The translations under genes and the position numbers were made by a program. The notes under the pieces were generated by a model. It made no database searches. It worked only from the letters and a program-made list of their open reading frames with translations, and was not told the DNA's origin. A stretch of 64,000 nt of DNA from PCC-6802 sp943367755 (GTDB lineage: Bacteria; Cyanobacteriota; Cyanobacteriia; Pseudanabaenales; Pseudanabaenaceae), in contig CALRKB020000018.1 of assembly GCA_943367755.1 (NCBI GenBank), positions 13,668 through 77,667 of the forward strand. The letters are read 5' to 3'. Of this stretch, positions 26,424 to 33,330 are shown in pieces (positions within the stretch are counted from its first letter, which is position 1; every line of letters begins with the position of its first letter).

Positions 26424-26645
26424 CTAGCAACCAGGAGGAAACTTTACTGGAGGTGTAGGCACCACTGTACCTATCGGATCGAGCCTAGTGTATACAACTA
26501 CCGTGAAATCGCAAGTGGTTTTATCCATGCCGCCACCAGCAATGCTAGCAAAATCATTCTCTGATATTTCAGACATAAAGTTCTCGTTATCAGAAAATAG
26601 TTCTGAACCAGTAGGATGCAAATTAGAAATCGAAATATTAGACAT
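26424..26645 (-). CDS. Double-glycine leader precursor peptide 12 (Thr/Pro-rich core)
   Basis: 73 aa. Leader MSNISISNLHPTGSELF...NDFASIAGGG; core of about 34 residues starts MDKTTCDFTVVVYTRLDP and ends TPPVKFPPGC. Two Cys in the core could form a disulfide. Close paralogue of precursor 9: same leader end, same 5' flank (half-site GACATAAT about 85 bp upstream) and same terminator, with a diverged core. Confidence 0.84.
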   Translation of the reverse strand: MSNISISNLHPTGSELFSDNENFMSEISENDFASIAGGGMDKTTCDFTVVVYTRLDPIGTVVPTPPVKFPPGC

Positions 26646-26905
26646 TTGAATTCTCCTTATAGAGGTATATTACATTTGTATTCTCTACAATTGAGCGGAT
26701 AAATACAAGTCTTTAGCGATACTCATTAAGACATAATTAAGGCGATCGCGTCTGAAATCTTAGAGTCAACTCGCAATAGAAAATATGAAGAGAATAAGCT
26801 CCGCATATGCAGTCGCACGAATTCCAGCAGGGGATCGCCATTCAGGATCGCTCGTACAGAGCCATTGGATTGCCAACTAAATGCTTCTATCAATTTTCAG
26901 TGTAA

Positions 26906-27064
26906 TTACGCGTCTGGGCCGATGCCGAGACGAATGATAAGCCATAGATCTACTGGCAGGCTAAAAAAGGAGAGCCGAAATCCACCCTGGAGTTCAAGTT
27001 CTCGATCTGACAGATCCCTGATTTCATTCGTTGAATTCAAGTCGGAAATGTTGATATTAGACAT
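26906..27064 (-). CDS. Double-glycine leader precursor peptide 13 (short leader)
   Basis: 52 aa from MSNINISDLNSTNE; the upstream Met at 27130 lacks the AAGGAGAAT site found here. Short 28-residue leader ends RDLSDRELELQGG. Core of 24 residues starts FRLSFFSLPVDLWLIIRLG and ends IGPDA; hydrophobic with two Arg. Leader class shared with the next peptide (27118-27282) and with 28893-29075. Confidence 0.8.
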   Translation of the reverse strand: MSNINISDLNSTNEIRDLSDRELELQGGFRLSFFSLPVDLWLIIRLGIGPDA

Positions 27065-27117
27065 GTAAATTCTCCTTGAGGATAACTTTTTAGATTGAAC
27101 TAATGAATTTGCTCTTG

Positions 27118-27282
27118 CTACATATTCCAAAATGAAATTGCTAATGTCAATTTGATGTCAGGTATCGTAACTTGAGCAGGATGAAATGTGGGTTCTCTTC
27201 CGCCTTGGATTTCAAGTTCTCGATCTGATAGATCTCTGATCTCATTTGCTGGATTTGAGCCTGAAATGCTGATATTGAACAT
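27118..27282 (-). CDS. Double-glycine leader precursor peptide 14 (short leader)
   Basis: 54 aa, preceded by AAAGGAGC. Leader of 28 residues, MFNISISGSNPANE then RDLSDRELEIQGG. Core of 26 residues starts REPTFHPAQVTIPDIKLTL and ends AISFWNM. The substitutions MFN for MSN and SGSN for SDLN make it the most diverged of the short leaders, so it may be decaying; the frame is intact. Confidence 0.72.
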   Translation of the reverse strand: MFNISISGSNPANEIRDLSDRELEIQGGREPTFHPAQVTIPDIKLTLAISFWNM

Positions 27283-27546
27283 TGGGGTGCTCCTTTAAGA
27301 TTTTACAGTGTCATTTCATATCCCATAAATGGATATTAGAAGTCAAGAGTCTAAACGGTCTCAATTGAACCTAATTAAGTTGATAATGCCCAAAACAAAT
27401 AGAGAATCATTGACGAACTAATCTGATTTTCATAAACATCAATATGCAGTCTCTACGCTAGCAATTATCGCTGAGAGTGGATGGCGAGAACAAACTGAAG
27501 TAGTTGATAAATGATTATAGTTCTTGTTAAGGTTGCCTGAAAGTCT

Positions 27547-27592
27547 TAAAAAAGAGGAATTTTGCTCTTTTGCAAAATGCAAAAATCCCCTC
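27547..27592 (-). terminator. Terminator after precursor 15
   Basis: Minus strand: ATTTTGC pairs with GCAAAAT, extended by GAGG...CCTC, followed by TTTTTT, about 35 bp downstream of precursor 15. The rest of the 27283-27546 spacer shows no gene. Confidence 0.65.
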
Positions 27593-27624
27593 AATTTATT
27601 GCTGAACTTCTTCCATCATTCTGT

Positions 27625-27840
27625 TTAATCGAACAAGTAGTCCAAGAGCATTCCGATGCCACTAAGGACTGTCCCAATCACCCCCCCTAGCACAAGAGCA
27701 CTTACTGTGTCTAATGTGTCTATGAGTCCTCCTGTTTTAGCATCGAGTTCTGCATCAGATAATTCTCTCATGTAGCTCTCAGAGTTAGGTAACAGATCGA
27801 AATCAGTAGGATGTAGATCGGAAATTGTGATATTTGTCAT
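27625..27840 (-). CDS. Double-glycine leader precursor peptide 15 (DYLFD tail)
   Basis: 71 aa. Leader 38 residues, MTNITISDLHPTDFDLL...ELDAKTGG. Core of 33 residues starts LIDTLDTVSALVLGGVIGTV and ends GMLLDYLFD, the Tyr variant of the DWLFD tail. GGAGGCTAATT before ATG. The 150-bp 5' flank, including the inverted repeat, matches precursors 5 and 8. Confidence 0.84.
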   Translation of the reverse strand: MTNITISDLHPTDFDLLPNSESYMRELSDAELDAKTGGLIDTLDTVSALVLGGVIGTVLSGIGMLLDYLFD

Positions 27841-27951
27841 TGGAATTAGCCTCCAAAAATTTCTTGTTTTTTATTTACGAACTTTTGGTTCATCTAATTC
27901 ATTTCTATTCCATTCAAGCGGGTTGGTCAAGCTTATTTAGCTTGTTTATCG

Positions 27952-27974
27952 GACATAATTCAAGTAGTTATATC
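27952..27974. promoter_or_regulatory. Conserved upstream inverted repeat, copy 3
   Basis: GACATAAT, TCAAGTA, GTTATATC, beginning 112 bp upstream of the precursor 15 start codon. Confidence 0.45.
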
Positions 27975-28021
27975 TCGAATTATTTCGTAAGTAATGTAGC
28001 CCTTTATCAATTTTAATTTGA

Positions 28022-28814
28022 CAGGACTTACGCAAAAGCCTTGCAATCAATTTCAGGCTAAAAGCTTAAACCTGTTGAAACAGATTGATTGTAGACATTA
28101 TCTGAGTCTGCTTTCTTCTGACTTTAGCTTTGAGCCAAGAACTTGAGTTCTTGGGCAGTGATGCGTAAGTCCTGATAATTCTAAAACATGAAAATTGCCT
28201 GCGCGGGCTGAATCATCTACGAAGGTAGTTTTTTTGCGTAGGTAAGAGGCTGTTTGTGAATTCAAGAAAATCTACTTTTAGCAAAACTTAGGTGCGAAAG
28301 AATAAGGGTTTCCAGCCGCATATGGTACCTGTAGTAGCAGGAAATATTGAGTATTTATACTTTATCAAACAGCCTCTAAGTCAGTGCGATCTGAACTTCT
28401 TTGTAACAATCCGATTTTTTCCGATCTTTTGACCAGATCCTTCCTGAACTTTTCTGAACTTTTCTGATTGACAGTGGAGAAAAAGTTTCCTATTCTGAAA
28501 AAGTGCTGAGGAGCAAACACGAACACCTCTAGTATTAGGAATCGCCAAGGTTAATTTAGGAATCCTCAAAAGTTTCCCCTAAAGATTCAAATAACAGTGT
28601 TCGACACTGTTTCTTCGATAGAATGATTATTTCTCCTCGTCTGCTTTCCTACACCCATGAACAGGAAATACCATAGGGGATTTATGATTATTGATTTCAC
28701 TGCAATTTCACCCAAGGATTTTTTACTTAGATAATAAGTCCAATCTGCATGCGATCGCCAATTTACTACTTATGTTCTAAGTGGTGAACCATCAAGGCTT
28801 TTGCGTAAGTCCTG
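28022..28814. mobile_element. 793-bp non-autonomous element with inverted ends
   Basis: Ends are perfect 19-bp inverted repeats, CAGGACTTACGCAAAAGCC, flanked on both sides by the 5-bp direct repeat TTTGA (28017-28021 and 28815-28819), which is what insertion leaves. A third, shorter copy of the end (TGCGTAAGTCCTG) at 28162-28174 suggests a 153-bp MITE (28022-28174) fused to a longer one. No transposase frame is visible inside; the 62-aa frame at 28381-28569 looks random. It separates precursors 15 and 16. Confidence 0.8.
28246..28376. mobile_element. Nested 131-bp MITE
   Basis: GAGGCTGTTTG and its exact complement bound a 131-bp segment flanked by TAA on both sides, a 3-bp target duplication of the kind made by some IS5-group elements. 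It lies inside the 793-bp element. Confidence 0.7.
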
Positions 28815-28822
28815 TTTGATTT

Positions 28823-28867
28823 AAAAAATCAGTCTTATACAAGCTGTTGCTTTATCCAAGACTGATT
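28823..28867 (-). terminator. Terminator after precursor 16
   Basis: AAATCAGTCTT pairs with AAGACTGATTT (the arms are directly readable around GCTGTTGC), with a T-run on the minus strand. Third copy of the array hairpin, immediately beside the insertion at 28022-28814. Confidence 0.7.
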
Positions 28868-28892
28868 TGCTACTAAACCAAACAAATGAAAT

Positions 28893-29075
28893 CTAGAATT
28901 TTACGGAAATGATTCCTCCACCATCAGTAAAGACGAAACCAATATGATCTACTACCCAATTGGCTGCATCTTTAATCCAGCTCCAAATGCTTCCACCCTG
29001 GAGGTCTAGCTCTCGATCTGATAGATCTCTGAATTCATTCGCTGAATTCAAGTCGGCAATATTGATGTTAGACAT
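28893..29075 (-). CDS. Double-glycine leader precursor peptide 16 (short leader)
   Basis: 60 aa. Leader 28 residues, MSNINIADLNSANE and RDLSDRELDLQGG. Core of 32 residues starts SIWSWIKDAANWVVDHIGF and ends DGGGIISVKF; the first half is Trp-rich and could form an amphipathic helix. AAGGAGAGTTC ribosome binding site. Confidence 0.82.
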   Translation of the reverse strand: MSNINIADLNSANEFRDLSDRELDLQGGSIWSWIKDAANWVVDHIGFVFTDGGGIISVKF

Positions 29076-29112
29076 GTGAACTCTCCTTAATACAATTCAT
29101 ACTATTCTGATA

Positions 29113-29349
29113 CTAGCCGCGATATACATGCGCAGAAATCACCTTGGAAATATTTTGTACTGGGCTACCTAGGTTAACAGACACCACTGGAGTGCTTGGT
29201 GTAAAAGGAGATAGCTCTTGAAAATCGGCAATCAGTCCACCATTGACACTACTAAACTCTTGCTCGGTTAGATCCGCCATGAAGCTCTCATTGTCAGCGA
29301 ATAGTTCAGAGCCTGTTGGATTTAAGCTGGAAATTGAGATATTAGACAT
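29113..29349 (-). CDS. Double-glycine leader precursor peptide 17
   Basis: 78 aa, the longest. Leader 38 residues, MSNISISSLNPTGSELF...EFSSVNGG. Core of 40 residues starts LIADFQELSPFTPSTPVVS and ends VISAHVYRG; polar, no Cys. First gene of the leftward array, facing the export operon across a 437-bp divergent region. AAGGAGAAATC ribosome binding site. Confidence 0.82.
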   Translation of the reverse strand: MSNISISSLNPTGSELFADNESFMADLTEQEFSSVNGGLIADFQELSPFTPSTPVVSVNLGSPVQNISKVISAHVYRG

Positions 29350-29798
29350 TTGATTTCTCCTTGAGAATTGTTTTTTTAGTTTGGGTTACTGAATTTGCTC
29401 TTGCTTCATATTCTAAAAAGAGATTGCCAATGTCAACATTTAGATAGCTGTTTATTGGACATAATCACTTGAATAATGTCTTTTAAAATTTGTTATAGAA
29501 AATATCTCAGATTGATAGAAATATTACTGCTTATGGGTTAAGTCAAAGCTGGATATAGATTGTGATTCGTATCACGTGAGGGGCTAGATGCTAGTCACTG
29601 CTTTAAGCAGGAATTATACCCATAATAAATGCAGAATACCTTTAAACAAATCTCAAAGACCTCAGTTTTCTTAGATGTTCCATATCTCTTTAACATCTAG
29701 TAAGTATTTTTGTGTTGACACAAGCAATAGCGTTAATGTCAACGGTGCTGAGGCATTAACCAAAGAGATTCCAGCTTGATAGTTTAGTGGTAAACAAT
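29350..29798. promoter_or_regulatory. Divergent control region between array and export operon
   Basis: About 450 bp with no gene. It must hold the leftward promoter of precursor 17 and the rightward promoter of the export operon. The inverted-repeat motif occurs once, at 29458-29480 (separate entry). Confidence 0.5.
29458..29480. promoter_or_regulatory. Conserved upstream inverted repeat, copy 4 (opposite orientation)
   Basis: GACATAAT, CACTTGA, ATAATGTC, 109 bp upstream of the precursor 17 start. Its reverse complement matches copy 1, so the asymmetric core points the other way, toward the export operon. Confidence 0.5.
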
Positions 29799-30530
29799 AT
29801 GACAAAAAATCATAACGACCCGGATTTAGAAAATAATGTCCCCGAGCAAGGGCTTTTCTTAACTCCTTTTCAGCGAAAACTGCTCATTAAGAGTCTGCAA
29901 ACAGATTTGTGTCCAGAGCATCAGCACCGGATTGAAATTATGATGTTGGCCGATCGCGGTCATACTCAGTCGCAAATTCGTAAAACTCTGGGATGCTCTC
30001 AGGAAACAGTCCGATATTGGGTAGCGATCGCCAAATCTGGGCAAGCGCATCTTTGGAGTGAATTCACGGTTGGACGACCTAAGTCGGCTAATGAGGAATA
30101 TTGTCGGCGGTTACAAGAATTAGTTGGCCATAGCCCCCGTGATTATGGTTATGCGTTTCAGCGTTGGACAGCCATGTGGTTGAGCAAGCATCTGGCAAAA
30201 GAACTCGGCATTAGCATTAGCGATCGCCACATTAATCGTCTGTTGAAGTCGATGGGTCTTTCCACCCGCAAGGGAACTGAAACGAGCGAAGCAAATACTA
30301 GACTGCATGGGATTGCTGCCGATCGAGTCACGATTCATGATTTGCCTAATACTGGTTCACCCCAACAAAGCGATCGCGAATCATTTTTTTATGCTTCAGA
30401 TCTTGTGAATATGCCTAATCAAAGTGGAGGGGTGCCTCAGGTAATGGAGATAAGGGATTATCAGCCAATCAAGATCGACTGGAACCGTTTCAGTCCTAAT
30501 GTTTCCATGCTCGCGTTTCTAGGTCAATAA
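29799..30530 (+). CDS. IS630-like helix-turn-helix protein, no DDE domain; possible regulator
   Basis: 243 aa from ATG 29799 (GTG 29787 is an alternative). Residues 42-78 form a helix-turn-helix (HRIEIMMLADRGHTQSQI, GCSQETVRYW), and 108-155 a second winged-helix part (SPRDYGYAFQRWTAMWLSKHL, INRLLKSMGLS). This is the DNA-binding half of IS630-type transposases, but the DDE catalytic half is replaced by about 85 unrelated residues. First gene of the export operon, 9 bp before the transporter. A domesticated regulator of export or precursors is inferred; it could also be an IS relic with intact frame. Confidence 0.7.
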   Translation: MTKNHNDPDLENNVPEQGLFLTPFQRKLLIKSLQTDLCPEHQHRIEIMMLADRGHTQSQIRKTLGCSQETVRYWVAIAKSGQAHLWSEFTVGRPKSANEEYCRRLQELVGHSPRDYGYAFQRWTAMWLSKHLAKELGISISDRHINRLLKSMGLSTRKGTETSEANTRLHGIAADRVTIHDLPNTGSPQQSDRESFFYASDLVNMPNQSGGVPQVMEIRDYQPIKIDWNRFSPNVSMLAFLGQ

Positions 30531-30539
30531 GAGAAAACT

Positions 30540-33317
30540 ATGAAACAGCCACTATTATCAGTTAACCAGCAGATCGCTATCTCACAAACTGTGGGCGCGG
30601 TGTTGGGAAACATTCTGAACGAGCAAGAGCTGAATAGTTGCATCAATAAGATGCAGATTCTTGAGCCACCAGCAGGTAACCGATTTTGGCAACCACAAAC
30701 TTCTCCCCCAGGGATTTATATAGTTCTGGCCGGTAAGGTGCGGATTCTAGATAGTAGCGATCGCCTGGTGATTTCTCTGGAAGCTGGAAAGTCTTTCGGG
30801 GAGATGAGCCTATTTCCCTCTGAACATTTCACCACTTACTCAAGTCGATCCTCGCTAAATGCACAAGTCGGATTTATTGCTGATGAGGTGTTGCAAGCGC
30901 TGATTAATAAGAACTCTAAATTTAGAGAATACATCCATCAGCAGGCAATTAAGCAAGATTTACTAATCAAGAATAATCAGGAAATAGAATCTAAACCAAC
31001 TGTCCAACCACTTGTCAGTCAAAATAATATCCGTAGCACGAATCGTAATACTGATCGTAGTAATGGTCGCAATACCTCCAGTAATGGTGGCCGTAGCAAA
31101 GTCGGCAAAGTATATTTCCCTAGTCCTTCCGTAGTGGTTGGACATTGGTGGCAGCGCATGATCCGCCGCTATCCATTTTTCGCACAGCAGAGTACGGCTG
31201 ACTGTGGTGCTGCTTGTTTGGCTATGATCGGCAGCTATTGGGGTACAAAACTGAGTATCAATCGCCTGCGCGATCTGGCTAATGTCGATCGCAATGGAGC
31301 TTCTCTACGGGGTCTAGCCGCCGCCGCAGAAAGTATTGGATTTTCCACCCGACCCGTAAAAACTGGACTGAGCAAGCTAGCGGAACAAACTCTACCCGCG
31401 ATCGCCCACTGGGAAGGCAAGCATTATATTGTCGTTTATGAGATTACGCGCAAACAGGTGACGATTGGAGATCCGGCGATCGGGCAACGCACACTCAGTC
31501 ACGCTGAGTTTAAAGCGGGATGGACGGGATACGTGCTGCTCCTTCAACCGACAGCTTTTCTCAAAGATACCCCAGAAGCCAGTCAACCTCTCTGGCAATT
31601 TCTCAATTTAGTCAGCCCTCACTGGTTAGTCTTATTAGAAGTATTTATTGCCTCTCTCCTAATTCAAATTTTTGGCTTACTGACACCATTATTTACGCAG
31701 TTACTTCTGGATCGAGTAGTCGTACAACGCAGTCCTCTCACACTCACGGCCGTGGGGTTGGCTTTGCTAATATTCGGATTATTTCGCGTTGCTATGACTG
31801 GTTTGCGACAATATCTACTCGATCATACAGCGAACAAGGTAGATTTAGCGCTGATTGTGGGATTTATCAAACATACTTTTCAGTTACCTTTAAGTTTCTT
31901 TGAATCTCGTTATGTCGGTGATATTATTTCACGAGTTCAGGAAAATCATAAGATTCAACGCTTCCTCACAGGTGAAGCACTATCAATATCCCTCGATCTA
32001 CTTACCGTATTTGTTTACGTCGGATTGATGTTCTGGTATAGCTGGAAGATGGCGTTACTAGCGCTTGTAGTTGTGCCGCCTTTTATCCTGCTCGCCCTAT
32101 TTGCTACTCCATTTCTGCAACGCGTTTCGCGCGAGATTTTTAATGCCTCTGCGACTGAGAATAGCTATCTAATTCAGTCTCTAACAGGTGTGCAGACAGT
32201 CAAAGCCATGGCGATCGAGCAGACAGTACGCTGGCGATGGGAAGAATTATTTAGAAATTCAATTAAAACTAACTTTTCCGGGCAAATAATTGGTAATACA
32301 CTGCAAATTTTTAGCGCCACGATAGAGACAGTAGCTACGGCATTGTTGCTGTGGTTTGGAGCTTGGCAGGTGATTCAAAATGAACTCACAATCGGTCAAC
32401 TCGTGGCTTTTAATATGCTGCTGGGGAACGTGATCAATCCCTTCCGTCGCTTAACTGTACTCTGGAATCAGTTACAAGAAGTAGTAATTGCCGTTGAGCG
32501 CATAAATGATGTACTGGAAGCAGAAGCAGAGGAAGACCCTCAACAGCAAGCCCGACTGACATTACCAGAAATTCGCGGACATATTTGCTTTGAACATGTC
32601 ACTTTCCGCTATCATCCCGAGAGTGATGTGAATACACTAGAGAATATTAACATCGACGTTAAGCCGGGACAGACCGTTGCTCTAGTCGGTCGCAGTGGCT
32701 CTGGGAAAACAACTCTTTCTCGCCTACTTTTAGGACTTTATCTACCCACTGAAGGTAAAATTCTAATCGATGGCTATGATATTGCCAACTTGAATTTGCG
32801 ATCGCTGCGCCAGCAAATTGGTGTTGTCGATCAGGATACTTTCTTGTTTGGTGGTACTATTCGCGAAAATATCAGTATGGGTCACCCAGAAGCAACCCTA
32901 GAAGATTTGATCGAAGCATCTAGGCAAGCAGGGGCGCATGCATTCATCGAAGAATTACCCATGGGGTATGAGACACAAATTGGCGAAGGCGGAGGTATGC
33001 TATCCGGTGGCCAACGGCAACGTCTGGCGATCGCCCGTGCTCTATTAAATAATCCACCATTGCTAGTTTTAGATGAAGCAACCAGTCATCTGGATGCAGA
33101 ATCGGAGCGGATTATCCAAAACAACCTCAGTACAATTCTGCACAACCGTACAACTTTTGTGATTGCCCATCGTCTTTCTACTGTACGTAATGCGGACTTA
33201 ATTTTAGTCCTGGATCGCGGTGTCATTGTTGAGAGTGGTACCCATGAGGTTTTGATGGCACAACGCGGTAAATACTTCTATCTCAACCAACAACAACTTG
33301 CTACAGCTAGTAATTAA
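30540..33317 (+). CDS. C39-peptidase ABC exporter with N-terminal cNMP-like domain
   Basis: 925-aa inner-membrane exporter. Order: degenerate cyclic-nucleotide-binding-like domain (about 40-140, FGEMSLFPSEH), Asn/Arg/Ser linker (about 165-190), C39 peptidase (about 208-335; QQSTADCGAACLAM with Cys222, His295 in GKHYIVV, Asp311 in GDPA), six membrane helices (about 350-640), ATPase (Walker A GRSGSGKTT at about 717, LSGGQRQRLAIARAL, Walker B LLVLDEATSHLD). C39 domains cut leaders after Gly-Gly during export, matching the array at 21278-29349. Members of this family include SunT/LagD-type and cyanobacterial PteB-like exporters. Confidence 0.93.
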   Translation: MKQPLLSVNQQIAISQTVGAVLGNILNEQELNSCINKMQILEPPAGNRFWQPQTSPPGIYIVLAGKVRILDSSDRLVISLEAGKSFGEMSLFPSEHFTTYSSRSSLNAQVGFIADEVLQALINKNSKFREYIHQQAIKQDLLIKNNQEIESKPTVQPLVSQNNIRSTNRNTDRSNGRNTSSNGGRSKVGKVYFPSPSVVVGHWWQRMIRRYPFFAQQSTADCGAACLAMIGSYWGTKLSINRLRDLANVDRNGASLRGLAAAAESIGFSTRPVKTGLSKLAEQTLPAIAHWEGKHYIVVYEITRKQVTIGDPAIGQRTLSHAEFKAGWTGYVLLLQPTAFLKDTPEASQPLWQFLNLVSPHWLVLLEVFIASLLIQIFGLLTPLFTQLLLDRVVVQRSPLTLTAVGLALLIFGLFRVAMTGLRQYLLDHTANKVDLALIVGFIKHTFQLPLSFFESRYVGDIISRVQENHKIQRFLTGEALSISLDLLTVFVYVGLMFWYSWKMALLALVVVPPFILLALFATPFLQRVSREIFNASATENSYLIQSLTGVQTVKAMAIEQTVRWRWEELFRNSIKTNFSGQIIGNTLQIFSATIETVATALLLWFGAWQVIQNELTIGQLVAFNMLLGNVINPFRRLTVLWNQLQEVVIAVERINDVLEAEAEEDPQQQARLTLPEIRGHICFEHVTFRYHPESDVNTLENINIDVKPGQTVALVGRSGSGKTTLSRLLLGLYLPTEGKILIDGYDIANLNLRSLRQQIGVVDQDTFLFGGTIRENISMGHPEATLEDLIEASRQAGAHAFIEELPMGYETQIGEGGGMLSGGQRQRLAIARALLNNPPLLVLDEATSHLDAESERIIQNNLSTILHNRTTFVIAHRLSTVRNADLILVLDRGVIVESGTHEVLMAQRGKYFYLNQQQLATASN

Positions 33318-33330
33318 TCCATGACTCACC

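Noticed and set aside
28381..28569. 62-aa minus-strand frame inside the 793-bp element
   Set aside because: No transposase motif, random-looking composition, in a non-autonomous element.
21278..29349. CRISPR array from repeated minus-strand units
   Set aside because: Repeats are long coding leaders with start codons and ribosome binding sites, spaced irregularly; no short direct repeats with uniform spacers.
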